In this document: positions 43,854 to 53,556 of the stretch, piece after piece
Numbering within the stretch: position 1 is the first letter of the stretch
Layout of the letters: each line of letters starts with the position of its first letter
Notes under the pieces: generated by a model
What the model was told of the DNA's origin: nothing
The model's input: only the letters and a program-made list of their open reading frames with translations
Database searches by the model: none
Program-made: the position numbers and the translations under genes
Source of the DNA: an uncultured Lachnoanaerobaculum sp.
Lineage (GTDB): Bacteria; Bacillota; Clostridia; Lachnospirales; Lachnospiraceae
DNA length: 60,535 bases
Assembly: GCA_937925515.1 (NCBI GenBank)
Contig: CALALP010000027.1
Span: forward strand, 1-60,535
Direction: 5' to 3'

Positions 43854-45161
43854 ATGAAAAATATAAAAAAGATTGCATTATCACTAGCATTTACTACTTG
43901 TATAGTTACAGTTTTAGGTTCTTGTGGAGCAAAGGAAAATAAAACTGATTCAACACAAAATAATTCTTCAGAACAAAAAAATGATAGTATTAATATTATA
44001 TTTGCTCAGTATTCAGGTTCAGGGGAAAATGAAGAGTATCTAAAGAAAATGATAGATAACTACATGAAAGAAAATAGTAATGTGAAAATAGAATTGCAAA
44101 CTTATGGTTATGATGATTATTTTACACAGATGACAGCAAAAGTATCAGGAGGTCAAGCTCCGGATGTATTTGAACTGGACTATCAAAATTTTGTCCCTTA
44201 TGCAAAAAAGGGTGTATTAATGCCTTTAGATGAAATTTTGAAAGAAGAAAAAATTGACACATCAATATATAATGACATGGCACTTAAGGCATTTAACACA
44301 GACAAAACACAGTATGGCGTGCCAAATAGTTTTTCTAATGTAGTATTAATCTATAATAAAAACTTATTTGATCAAGCAAAGGTTGATTATCCAAAAGATG
44401 ATTGGAAATGGGAAGATGCTATGGCAGCGGCAGAAAAAATTAGAGCATTAGGAGATAATATTTTCGGCTATTATCATCCGATTTCATTCAATGAGTTTTA
44501 TAAAACTGTAAAACAAAATAATGGAAGTTTATTTAATGATGATTTTTCTAAATTTACAATTAATACTCCTGAAAACATTGAAACATTAAAATATATGGTT
44601 GATATGCAAAGAAAAACAAATGTAATGCCTACACAGGAACAACTTGCAGGAATGGGAGATTGGGATTTATTTGAATCAGGTAGACTTGGTATGATTATAA
44701 CGGGAATTTGGGCATTTCCTGAGTTTACAAAAAACTGTGATTTTGATTGGGATATTGTAGTTGAACCTGGACATACACAAAAGGCAACTCACTTTTTCTC
44801 AAATGGATATGTGATTTCTAAAGATAGTAAAGTTGCAAATGAGGCGGCAAAATTTATTACATACATTTCTTCTAATAAAGAATCAACTCAAATTCGTTTA
44901 GAGGGAGCATGGGAATTACCTCCGGTTCAGGATACAGATATTATCTCACAATACAAAAAGAAAATACCTCCGGCAAATAGAGAGGCAGTTTTTAAGAGTT
45001 TAAATTATCTTGTAACACCTCCAGTAATTACTCAATATGCAGAGTTACAAGATATTGTAAACAAGCATCTTAATATGGCGGCATCAGGTGAAGTAACTCC
45101 TGAAAAGGCACTTGAAGATATGCAGACTGAGTGTGAACAAAAAATAGATTTATCAAAATAA
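43854..45161 (+). CDS. Sugar ABC transporter substrate-binding lipoprotein (CUT1)
   Basis: A 435-residue binding protein. The lipoprotein signal ends in VLGSCGAK with the lipid Cys at about 24, then an Asn/Ser-rich linker. The mature domain has the family pattern starting INIIFAQYSG and GQAPDVFELDYQNFVPYAKKG, as in extracellular solute-binding family 1 (MalE/MsmE-like). AGGAGG precedes the ATG, and the LacI gene ends 23 bases upstream. It should bind an oligosaccharide at the surface and pass it to the two permeases encoded next. Confidence 0.93.
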   Translation: MKNIKKIALSLAFTTCIVTVLGSCGAKENKTDSTQNNSSEQKNDSINIIFAQYSGSGENEEYLKKMIDNYMKENSNVKIELQTYGYDDYFTQMTAKVSGGQAPDVFELDYQNFVPYAKKGVLMPLDEILKEEKIDTSIYNDMALKAFNTDKTQYGVPNSFSNVVLIYNKNLFDQAKVDYPKDDWKWEDAMAAAEKIRALGDNIFGYYHPISFNEFYKTVKQNNGSLFNDDFSKFTINTPENIETLKYMVDMQRKTNVMPTQEQLAGMGDWDLFESGRLGMIITGIWAFPEFTKNCDFDWDIVVEPGHTQKATHFFSNGYVISKDSKVANEAAKFITYISSNKESTQIRLEGAWELPPVQDTDIISQYKKKIPPANREAVFKSLNYLVTPPVITQYAELQDIVNKHLNMAASGEVTPEKALEDMQTECEQKIDLSK

Positions 45162-45219
45162 TTTGTTTCAGAGGGATAGAATGAATCATCAGTCTTTTTA
45201 GAGGAGAGGAAAAAGAAAA

Positions 45220-46140
45220 ATGAGAAGTTCTAGGTTAGCAAATTGGAAAACAGCATTGATGTTTTTACTTCCAAGTTTTATTGGCTTTATTATTTTTAGC
45301 GTTATTCCTATGATTATGCAGATATTTATAAGCTTTACAAGTTGGGACGGATTAAAGGAATTAACATTATTAAGTGATTTTAAAGGTTTCATGGATACTT
45401 TTTTTATAGGAATTAGTAACTATGTTGAAATCTTTACTTCTAAAGAGTTTTATCAAGTTATTGGTAATACATTATTTTTTATAGTTTTGTATATACCATT
45501 AATGCTCATAACATCAATGCTAGTTGCATTAATTTTAAATAGTAAGTTAAAAGGCATAGGTATATTTAGAGTTTTATACTATATTCCTGTTATTACATCT
45601 TGGGTAGCAGGAGCTTTGATTTGGAAATGGGTTTTGAGTCCGGAATATGGTGCAGTAAATAATATTTTGGCATTAATTGGAATTAAAGGGCCAACTTGGC
45701 TACAAAGTCCAATTTGGGCAATGCCGGCAATAGTACTTGCATCTGTATGGAAAGATATGGGATATTTTGGGTTAATGTTAATGTCAGGACTTCAAGGAAT
45801 TAATTTGGAGTACTACGAGGCAGCTAGCATTGACGGAGCAGGAAAACTAAAGCAGTTTACACAAATTACTCTTCCATTATTAAGTCCTGTAATATTTTTT
45901 GTACTTATAATTAGTTTGGTAAATTCATTTCAATTATTTACACAGATAATAATTATGACACCTGATGGTGGAGCACAAGGTTCAACCATGGTAATGGCAG
46001 AGAGAATATATAAGTATGGTTTTCGTTATTATAAAATGGGAATGGCATCTGCATATAGCTGGGTTTTATTTGCTATTTTATTATTACTTACATTTTTACA
46101 GATGAAATTGCAAAAGAAGTGGGTAAATTATGAGAACTAA
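45220..46140 (+). CDS. Sugar ABC transporter permease, MalF/MsmF-like
   Basis: A 306-residue permease with six membrane segments (first at about 12-35) and the EAA loop EYYEAASIDGAGKLKQFTQI at about 200-219. It is one half of the membrane channel. It overlaps the partner permease gene by 11 bases. AGAGGAGAGG lies just upstream of the ATG. Confidence 0.94.
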   Translation: MRSSRLANWKTALMFLLPSFIGFIIFSVIPMIMQIFISFTSWDGLKELTLLSDFKGFMDTFFIGISNYVEIFTSKEFYQVIGNTLFFIVLYIPLMLITSMLVALILNSKLKGIGIFRVLYYIPVITSWVAGALIWKWVLSPEYGAVNNILALIGIKGPTWLQSPIWAMPAIVLASVWKDMGYFGLMLMSGLQGINLEYYEAASIDGAGKLKQFTQITLPLLSPVIFFVLIISLVNSFQLFTQIIIMTPDGGAQGSTMVMAERIYKYGFRYYKMGMASAYSWVLFAILLLLTFLQMKLQKKWVNYEN

Positions 46141-46954
46141 TGTAAATAAAAAAATACTGATTTATATTTTTGGAATAACTATGGCTATTATAGTATGTAT
46201 TCCATTTTATTGGATGATTATTACTAGTTTAAAAGGTAAAGGTGCAATTATGAGTATTCCGGTAGAATGGATACCTAAAAAGCCTACTTTAAATGCATAT
46301 AAGAAACTATTTGAAATGCCGGATTTTTTAAAATCAATTTTTAATAGTTTTTATGTATCTATTGCTTGTACTTTTGTAAGACTATTTTGTGCTGCAATGG
46401 CGGCATTTGCACTTACAAAAATACCATTTAAAGGACAAAGTAAGATATTTGGAATATATCTTACTGCACTTATGATTCCGGCACAGATAACTTTTATTCC
46501 ATTGTTTATAATTATGACAAGCATGAAATTAACCAATAATTTAAGTTCATTTATGCTTTTACAGCTGTTTAATGCTTTTGCAATATTTATGTTTAGGCAA
46601 AAAATGATGACAATTAATGACGCATATATTGAGGCTGCAATTATAGACGGTGCAAATATGTGGGAAGTTTTTATTAAGATTGTATTACCTATGAGTTCAA
46701 GTACAATAGCAACTCTTTCTATTCTTGCTTTTATGGATTTGTGGAATGATTATTTACTTCCATTAGTATTAATAAGTGATCATACAAAGTTTACATTACC
46801 TATATTATTAAGTACATTATCAGGACAGTATAAAAATCAATATAATTTAACAATGGCAGGTTCACTAGTATCAATAGTGCCGATTTTAGTTATTTACATT
46901 TTTGCTCAAAAATATTTTAAAGAGGGACTTACATTGGGAGGTGTAAAAGGTTAG
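46130..46954 (+). CDS. Sugar ABC transporter permease, MalG/MsmG-like
   Basis: A 274-residue permease with six membrane segments and the EAA loop YIEAAIIDGANMWEVFIKI at about 165-183. The C-terminus ends in KEGLTLGGVKG, typical of MalG/MsmG. It overlaps the first permease by 11 bases and the GH31 gene starts two bases after it. No ATPase gene follows; the MsmK-type ATPase encoded at 30559-31671 is the likely partner. Confidence 0.94.
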   Translation: MRTNVNKKILIYIFGITMAIIVCIPFYWMIITSLKGKGAIMSIPVEWIPKKPTLNAYKKLFEMPDFLKSIFNSFYVSIACTFVRLFCAAMAAFALTKIPFKGQSKIFGIYLTALMIPAQITFIPLFIIMTSMKLTNNLSSFMLLQLFNAFAIFMFRQKMMTINDAYIEAAIIDGANMWEVFIKIVLPMSSSTIATLSILAFMDLWNDYLLPLVLISDHTKFTLPILLSTLSGQYKNQYNLTMAGSLVSIVPILVIYIFAQKYFKEGLTLGGVKG

Positions 46955-46956
46955 TT

Positions 46957-48936
46957 ATGATTCAGTGGAAACCAAGTTTAGAGAGTGAAAACTTTTTAAT
47001 ACAGGAAAAAGAAAGAGAGATTACTGCTAAATGGGATAAAGAAAATAGTACTTTAACAATATATTTGCCATACAATGGAGTATATGGCTTAGGAGAAAGA
47101 TTTAATGGAATAAATCAATTTGGTAAAAAAGTAGTGATAGAAGTATTTGAGAAATTCTGTAATCAAGGAAATGTTTCTTATTGTCCTATGCCATTCTTTT
47201 TTACAGATACTAATTTTTCTTTATTTGTTGTTACAGGAGCAGTATGTACCTTTGACTTTAGTAAGAATGGAGAAATTAACGTTACTGCACCAAAGGATTG
47301 TAAATTTATTTTTAATTTTGGAACACCTAAAAGCATGCTAGCCGATTTTATAAATTTTTTTGGAACACCTAAACTACCTCCGGAATGGACATTTGGTATA
47401 TGGATTTCTGCTAATCATTGGGATAGTCAGGCTAAAACAGAAAAACAGATTGAGCTATTAAAACAATATAAATTCCCTGCAACAGTCATAGTTTTAGAGG
47501 CTTGGAGTGATGAGGCTACATTTTACATATTCAATGGTGCAAAATATATTCCTAAGCAAAATGGAGAACCACACAACATAGCTGATTTTGATTTTAGTGA
47601 TAGTTTGTATTGGCAGAACCCATTATCAATGATTAAAAAATTACATGATGAGGGATTACATTTAGTGCTTTGGCAGATTCCGGTATATAAAAAACAAGGA
47701 ACTGATGAACTACCAAGTATCCAAAATGAATTAGACTGTATAGATGCTGTAAGTAGAGGGCTTTGTGTGCATAATATAGATAAAACCCCATATAAAATTC
47801 CGAAAGGACATTGGTTTGAAGATTCTATGATTCCTGACTTTACAAATCCGGAAACTTGTAAAACATGGTTTGAAAAGAGGAAGTATTTACTTGATTTAGG
47901 AGTAGACGGATTTAAAACTGACGGTGGAGAATTTATATATAATGATGACATTATCCTATTTAATGGAATGACAGGGAAAGATTATCATAACTATTATGCT
48001 AAGGATTACACAGAGGCTTATACTAACTTTATAGGAGAAAGTAGAGTGTTGTTTAGCAGGGCAGGGTATTTAGGTCAACATACGACTCCTTGTTTATGGT
48101 CAGGAGATCAACAATCTACAAATGAGGAATTAAGGCATGTACTATCAGCAGGTCTTAGTGCGGCACTTAGTGGAATTATCTTTTGGGGCTTTGACATTGG
48201 AGGTTTTGCAGGTACCTTGCCAAGTGCAGATTTATATTTAAGAGCAACTAAACTAGCTTGTTTTGTACCTATAATGCAGTGGCATTCTGAGCCTGACGGT
48301 GGTCAGTTTAAAGAACTTATGCCAAGCAAAGAAACTAATAATGAACGAAGTCCATGGAATATAGCAAATGCTTATAGTGATTTTAAATTGCTTGAAGAAT
48401 TACGTTTTTGGCATTGGCTAAGAATAAACTTATACCCTTATCTAGTTTCTACCGGAAAAAAATGTGTTGATGAAAATATACCTATGATTCGTCCTTTGAT
48501 TTTAGAGTGGAATGAAGATATAGCTGTAAATGAAATAGAAGATGAGTTTCTTCTTGGAGATACATTACTTGTTGCACCATTATTAGAAGAAAATTCTCAT
48601 TCTCGAGAGGTTTATTTACCTAGTGGAATATGGTATTCACTTTTTACAAGGGAAAGATTTGAGGGAAATCGATATATTAGGACAAAAGCTGACATGAAGT
48701 TTCCTGTATTTTTAAGAGAGGGATTTATTTTACCTCTTTTAGTTGAAAAAATTGAAAATTTAGGTAAACCAATAGAAAATTGGATAGACAAAAAAAATAT
48801 TACTATATTGCCAGTAGGAGAAAAAGGAGAAGGTAGTTTCTTTTTTGAGGGAAAAGTTATAAGCTGTAATTGGGAACATGACTTTGTAAATATAAAAGGA
48901 GCAGATACATTTAACATATCAATAGTTAGGATATAA
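46957..48936 (+). CDS. GH31 alpha-glycosidase (alpha-glucosidase/alpha-xylosidase type)
   Basis: A 659-residue GH31 enzyme without signal peptide, so cytoplasmic. The N-terminal beta-sandwich has GVYGLGERFNGINQ. The catalytic barrel has the nucleophile Asp at about 322 in FKTDGGEF and the acid/base Asp at about 384 in LWSGDQ. C-terminal beta domains follow from about 530 (LLGDTLLVAPLLEENSHSREVYLPSG). The family cuts alpha-glucosides, alpha-xylosides or sulfoquinovosides. I cannot choose, since the sequence lacks a decisive motif I can read. Last gene of the LacI-controlled operon; a terminator follows. Confidence 0.92.
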   Translation: MIQWKPSLESENFLIQEKEREITAKWDKENSTLTIYLPYNGVYGLGERFNGINQFGKKVVIEVFEKFCNQGNVSYCPMPFFFTDTNFSLFVVTGAVCTFDFSKNGEINVTAPKDCKFIFNFGTPKSMLADFINFFGTPKLPPEWTFGIWISANHWDSQAKTEKQIELLKQYKFPATVIVLEAWSDEATFYIFNGAKYIPKQNGEPHNIADFDFSDSLYWQNPLSMIKKLHDEGLHLVLWQIPVYKKQGTDELPSIQNELDCIDAVSRGLCVHNIDKTPYKIPKGHWFEDSMIPDFTNPETCKTWFEKRKYLLDLGVDGFKTDGGEFIYNDDIILFNGMTGKDYHNYYAKDYTEAYTNFIGESRVLFSRAGYLGQHTTPCLWSGDQQSTNEELRHVLSAGLSAALSGIIFWGFDIGGFAGTLPSADLYLRATKLACFVPIMQWHSEPDGGQFKELMPSKETNNERSPWNIANAYSDFKLLEELRFWHWLRINLYPYLVSTGKKCVDENIPMIRPLILEWNEDIAVNEIEDEFLLGDTLLVAPLLEENSHSREVYLPSGIWYSLFTRERFEGNRYIRTKADMKFPVFLREGFILPLLVEKIENLGKPIENWIDKKNITILPVGEKGEGSFFFEGKVISCNWEHDFVNIKGADTFNISIVRI

Positions 48937-49004
48937 ATTTAGTTTATGAATTAGGCTAGGGATTATAAGCCTTAAATATTGGAGAGTTTATTAGTTAAAT
49001 AAAG

Positions 49005-49042
49005 AGGAATGAATTTAGGCTAAACTAAATTCATTCCTTTTT
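49005..49042 (+). terminator. Terminator of the LacI-ABC-GH31 operon
   Basis: AGGAATGAATTTAG pairs perfectly over 14 bases with CTAAATTCATTCCT around GCTAAA, and five T follow. Confidence 0.9.
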
Positions 49043-49198
49043 GGGTAATTGAGGGGGAGATTGTGTATTGTGGCAATCTATTCTTTAATTCTATTTAATA
49101 AATATTTTTCTAAAAGTCTTATGTCTAATATAAGCAATATATTTAAACTTACATTGACAAAAATATTTTCATATAATACCTGACTTTGGTATCAGAGA
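49043..49198. other. Gap between the GH31 operon terminator and the transposase remnant
   Basis: No gene is seen. The gap is AT-rich. A TTGACA occurs near 49154 but has no -10 at proper spacing. I found no piece of the N-terminal part of the AraC-type gene here, and no clear IS terminal inverted repeat. Confidence 0.4.
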
Positions 49199-50210
49199 CT
49201 AAAACATAGTGCAAACTAATTTAAAAGAAGAAAGGATTATTAGATAACAATCCTTTCTTCTTTCTAATATAAAATTAACATATTTTCCAGACTCTCCGAA
49301 TTCACTTTTTTTGGCTTGAGAAAATGTGAGTGATTTTGCTTTTTCAACAAGACGATTAATTTCATATCTTTTCTTTGCTGCAAGGCAAGAATTATATGTA
49401 ACTAATCGTTTTTCTGTAAGCATAATAGTATGTTTTTTACCATTACATTCAACAGAATAAGGAAATTGGTCAATACAGCTTTTATACCTATATAAAACTT
49501 TACCACTTTTATCTCTTACTTCATTATAATCTTGCTCAAGCAAAACCCAAGTTTTTTTTTCAGATAGTGTTTTTACAGATTTAGAAAATAAATATCCATC
49601 GCCATTCTTTTTTGAAAATACGATATTTTGAGTACAGTTTAGTCCTTTATCAGCGACATGAATAGTTTTACCTAAAATATTATTTTTTAATTTCAAATCA
49701 TCAATAACTTCTCTAAGTACAGGCTTTTCTGATTCATTTCCAGGATAAATTTTCATTCCTATTGGTAGTTGATGAGAATCTAAAAGAAGTCCAAGTCCAA
49801 CAATAGGTTCTTTTTTATTTTCTTTGCTTACTCCTTTTTTTCTAAAGTCATCTTCTCTATCTATCTCAAAATAGAAATTAGTACAGTTAAAGTAAGTCTT
49901 AGAGCTATCTATTCCATAAATAGAAGAAGTTTGAACTGTAAATATTTCAATAAACTTTTCATAATTCTCCCCTAAAAAAGCAAGTCCATCAAGTAACTGG
50001 TCATAAGAATAGGTTGGAGGGTGATATAGATTTGGAAGAACATCATGAAAAGTCCTATTTTTACTACATGGGTTTACACTTCTTGCATAAATAAGTGTAG
50101 AAAGTAGCTCATAAAGATTAAATTTAAAATCATGTGTGATATGAAAATAATTAACATATTTATTTATGTTAAGTTTTTCAAGAATAGCTTTTAAAGGGAA
50201 GTACCCTAAA
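49199..50210 (-). pseudogene. Truncated IS1634-like transposase
   Basis: On the minus strand an open frame runs from about 50200 to 49199. No ATG begins it; the first is at 49756. Its translation includes NKYVNYFHITHDFK, IYARSVNPCSKNRTFHDVLP, GIDSSKTYFNCTNFYFEID, GLGLLLDSHQLPIGMKIYPG and ADKGLN, the pattern of the DDE domain of IS1634/IS4-type transposases (usual length 500-600 residues). The N-terminal part is missing at the junction with the AraC remnant. The C-terminal end leaves the family after FGESGKYVNF, where the frame enters a perfect palindrome. It is thus truncated at both ends and not active. Confidence 0.8.
49226..49261. repeat. Perfect palindrome at the truncated end of the transposase
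   Basis: AGAAGAAAGGATT at 49226-49238 is perfectly complementary to AATCCTTTCTTCT at 49249-49261 with a 10-base loop. It lies exactly where the transposase frame stops resembling its family, so it may mark the break, a small inserted palindromic element or a former terminator. Confidence 0.7.
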
Positions 50211-50217
50211 TAAAGAG

Positions 50218-50430
50218 TTGGAGAAATATCAGATAAATGTAAGTTGTTCTCAATTCATTACTCAAAAACGTCTTATTGTGGCTAAAAATTTAATAAGTGC
50301 AGGGAAACCTTTGGAACAGATATATAATTTGGTTGGTTTTGGAGATTATTCTTCTTTTTACAGAGCATTTAAAAGAGAGTATGGTATTTCTCCTTCCCAA
50401 TATCGTAAACTAGGGGAGAGGTTGCCATAA
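50218..50430 (+). pseudogene. 3' remnant of an AraC-family regulator gene
   Basis: About 70 residues survive and match only the C-terminal half of an AraC DNA-binding domain: KRLIVAKNLISAGKPLEQIY, VGFGDYSSFYRAFKREYG and SPSQYRKL. The first helix-turn-helix and the whole N-terminal domain are gone. No ribosome site or ATG precedes it. The break falls where the minus-strand transposase remnant begins, so an IS insertion followed by deletion is the probable cause. The former target may have been a nearby sugar operon. Confidence 0.75.
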
Positions 50431-50539
50431 ATAAATCTAGTAATTAAAAGACGTTAGAGCTAAAATATATTAGAATATTTTTAATAAAACTATTTTAATA
50501 GTATTTTTTTATAAATTTAAAAAGGAGATTATATAAGAA

Positions 50540-52786
50540 ATGTATATAGCACATAGAAAAGATAAGAATAATGTGGAAGAAATTCAAACTGTAAAAGAAC
50601 ATAGTAAAAATACTGCTGAAATGGCAAGGTATTTTGCGATACAGCCGCTGAAAGACTATATTTATTTAATGGGATTATTGCATGACATAGGTAAATATCA
50701 GAGCAGCTTTCAAGATAGAATAGAGGGAAAAAATATAAGAGTAGAACATTCAACTTGCGGTGCTATTGCTGTTATGTATTTGAGAGAAGATCTTGAAAAA
50801 AATTATAAAGCTAATTTTTTTAGAATGTTGCAGTTATGTATTGTTGGACATCATTCAGGTTTACCTGATATGGGAAATAAAAATGATGATGAAAGTAAAT
50901 CTACATTTTATGGAAGAATGAAAAGAGAATTTGAAGATTTCAGTATTTGGGAAGAAGATTTAAAGGAGTTTATTAAAACTGATATAGATATAATGGCATA
51001 TTGGAATTATATTTTTTCTGATTGTAATAAAGAAATGGAAAAAGTAATTGATAAGTATGCTTTTTTAACAAGGTACTGTTTTTCTTGTCTTACTGATGCT
51101 GATTCGATAGATACAATTCAGTTTATGTTAGAAAAGCATAATACAGGGATGAAAAGCGATTTTGAAAAATGTTTAATTAAGGTAGATAATTTATTAAAAT
51201 CATTTGATTGCAAAACAAAACTACAAGCTACCAGAGCTGGCATACAAAGTCAAGCATTTGAAAATATAAATAAAAAATCAGAAATTTATCTTATGAATAT
51301 GCCTACTGGAAGTGGAAAAACTTTATGCAGTGTAAAATGTGCTTTAGAAAGAATAAGACTTGACAAGTCTAAAAAGAGGGTTATTTATGTTATTCCATAT
51401 AATAGTATTATTGATCAAACAGCAGAAGTATTTAATAAATTGTTTGGGAAAGAAGTAGATATTTTATTACATCAATCTACTTTTTCTGTTGAAGATTTAA
51501 AAGATGTAGATGAAGATTATAAGCAAGTAGTAAAGATGTCAACAGAAAATTGGGACGCAGATTTTATTATTACAACTACTGTGCAGTTTTTTGAATCAAT
51601 ATATGCAAACAAAAGAAGTAAGTTAAGAAGATTACATAATATGTCAGATTCTATCATAATTTTTGATGAGGTTCATAGGTTGCCTGAAAAATTTCTTCAA
51701 CCTTGCTTAGAGGCAGTAGCTTATTTGACAAAATATTTAAATAGTGAGGCAATCTTTCTTACTGCGACTATGCCGGATTTTAAAAATTTAATAAAACAGC
51801 TTACATTTGAAAATATAAAGATTACTGACTTAATAACAGACAGCAGTAACTTTAAGGAGTTTAAAAAATGTAACTATAAGTATATTGGAGATATTACAAG
51901 CGAGACTTTAATAGAAAAAACTTTATCATATTCATCAAGTTTAATTATTGTAAATAAGAAAAAGACGGCAAGAAAGTTATATGAGCTATGTAATGGAAAA
52001 AGATTTCATTTGTCCACATATATGACTTCTGATGACAGAAAGAAAGTTATATCGGATATAAAAAAGGAGCTATATGAATTAGAAAAAAATTTTCCAAAAC
52101 TTACTAATGTACCTGAAGATAGGAGAATTACAGTTATTTCAACATCTCTTATAGAGGCGGGGGTTGATTTAGACTTTTATACAGTATTTAGGGAATTAAC
52201 AGGTTTAGACAGTATATTGCAAGCAGGTGGAAGATGTAATAGAGAGGGAAAGAGGGAGAAAGCAGATGTATTTATTTTTGGACTTGAGGAAGAAAAAGAT
52301 AGTATAAAAGATGATAGAACAGCTATTACTAGTAGCCTTATCAAAAAGTTTGATGACATTTCTACAAAGGAAAGTTTAGATGAGTATTATAATAAATTAT
52401 TCTTTTTTAATAAAGATATTTTGACAAAAATGAGTATGTATAAATTCTGTAATAGTATAAATAATATTCCCTTTGAAAAATATTATAATGAGTTTAAAAT
52501 AATAGATGATAGGTCAAAATCTATTATTATTTTATCAGATAACGAGAGAGAAAAGTTGATAAGTGAGATTAAGTTTGTGAAAGTGAATTTAAGAACTTTA
52601 CAAAAATATACCTGTTCTGTAAATGAAAATGAGTTAAATGAATTAATAAAACAAGGTGTCATTGTGGGAATGGAGAATGGGCTTTATATTTTAGCTAATA
52701 ATGATTACTATGATAGAGAGTTAGGTATTTTATTTGAGCCAAAGGATTATTATATAGATAATGGTGATAGTTTTTTGTTGTTATAA
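50540..52786 (+). CDS. cas3: CRISPR-associated nuclease-helicase Cas3 (type I-C)
   Basis: A 748-residue Cas3, which unwinds and degrades DNA targeted by Cascade. The N-terminal HD nuclease has VKEHSKNTAEMA (His21), LLHDIGKYQ (His48, Asp49) and VEHS (His70). The SF2 helicase has Walker A MPTGSGKT at about 254-261, DEVH at 376-379, TATMP, and the motif VI region ILQAGGRCNREG. HD and helicase are fused, as normal. Key residues are all present. The GGAG site is about 12 bases upstream of the ATG, longer than usual, and the in-frame stop TAA just before it excludes an earlier start. First gene of the cas operon. Confidence 0.96.
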   Translation: MYIAHRKDKNNVEEIQTVKEHSKNTAEMARYFAIQPLKDYIYLMGLLHDIGKYQSSFQDRIEGKNIRVEHSTCGAIAVMYLREDLEKNYKANFFRMLQLCIVGHHSGLPDMGNKNDDESKSTFYGRMKREFEDFSIWEEDLKEFIKTDIDIMAYWNYIFSDCNKEMEKVIDKYAFLTRYCFSCLTDADSIDTIQFMLEKHNTGMKSDFEKCLIKVDNLLKSFDCKTKLQATRAGIQSQAFENINKKSEIYLMNMPTGSGKTLCSVKCALERIRLDKSKKRVIYVIPYNSIIDQTAEVFNKLFGKEVDILLHQSTFSVEDLKDVDEDYKQVVKMSTENWDADFIITTTVQFFESIYANKRSKLRRLHNMSDSIIIFDEVHRLPEKFLQPCLEAVAYLTKYLNSEAIFLTATMPDFKNLIKQLTFENIKITDLITDSSNFKEFKKCNYKYIGDITSETLIEKTLSYSSSLIIVNKKKTARKLYELCNGKRFHLSTYMTSDDRKKVISDIKKELYELEKNFPKLTNVPEDRRITVISTSLIEAGVDLDFYTVFRELTGLDSILQAGGRCNREGKREKADVFIFGLEEEKDSIKDDRTAITSSLIKKFDDISTKESLDEYYNKLFFFNKDILTKMSMYKFCNSINNIPFEKYYNEFKIIDDRSKSIIILSDNEREKLISEIKFVKVNLRTLQKYTCSVNENELNELIKQGVIVGMENGLYILANNDYYDRELGILFEPKDYYIDNGDSFLLL

Positions 52787-52824
52787 GATAAAGATAGAAA
52801 ATTGATTTTTGGAGGTAAATATTT

Positions 52825-53556
52825 ATGGCTTATGGATTTACAATATTAGTAGAGGGGGATTATGCATGCTTTACCAGACCTGAACTTAAGGTGGAGCGAG
52901 TAAGCTATGATGTTCCGACACCCGGGGCATTAGAGGGTATGCTTAAATCAATATATTGGAAACCAAGTATGAAATATGTTATAGATAGAATTGTTATTAT
53001 GAAACCCATTAATTTTGTAAATATTAGAAGAAATGAGGTTAAAGATAAAATTCTAATTTCAGCAGTGAAAAAGCAAGTGAGAGATTCAAAATCTGATATA
53101 AGTATTTATACTGCAGATGCAAGAACTCAGAGAGCCGCTATGGTGTTGAAAGATGTAAAGTATGGAATAAGTTTTCATTTTGAACTTACAAATAAAAAAA
53201 ATGAAAGAGAGAATGTAAATCCTGAAGAAAAACATTTTTCAATTATAAAAAGGAGACTTGAAAAGGGACAACATTTTAGAACGCCTTGCTTAGGATGTAG
53301 TGAGTTTCCTGTAAGGAAGATAGAATTAGTTGAGCAAATAGATGAGTCGGAAATAAGTGAGAATATAATTGAAATGGGAGATGTAGATTTAGGCTTTATG
53401 AGTTATAGAGTAAACTTTGAAGATGAGGGGAATCCTATAAATAAGGATTGGGATAATCCTATATTTTCAGACAAGGCAACAACTCTTTATTATAGACCAC
53501 ATATGATAAATGGTATTATTGATGTAGGAAAGTATAGGGAGGGTATGGTATGTTAA
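52825..53556 (+). CDS. cas5: Cas5 (Cas5c/Cas5d, type I-C), crRNA-processing subunit
   Basis: A 243-residue Cas5. In type I-C systems, which have no Cas6, this protein cuts the precursor RNA at the base of the repeat stem and stays bound to the 5' handle. The start AYGFTILVEGDYACFTRPE and VERVSYDVPTPGALEGMLKSIYW are the family pattern. A GGAGG site is upstream. It overlaps cas8c by seven bases. No cas6 is present in the operon, as expected. Confidence 0.95.
   Translation: MAYGFTILVEGDYACFTRPELKVERVSYDVPTPGALEGMLKSIYWKPSMKYVIDRIVIMKPINFVNIRRNEVKDKILISAVKKQVRDSKSDISIYTADARTQRAAMVLKDVKYGISFHFELTNKKNERENVNPEEKHFSIIKRRLEKGQHFRTPCLGCSEFPVRKIELVEQIDESEISENIIEMGDVDLGFMSYRVNFEDEGNPINKDWDNPIFSDKATTLYYRPHMINGIIDVGKYREGMVC

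Noticed and set aside
47523..47951. Open frame of 142 codons on the minus strand within the GH31 gene
   Set aside because: Shadow of a well-supported catalytic region on the other strand; no ribosome site.
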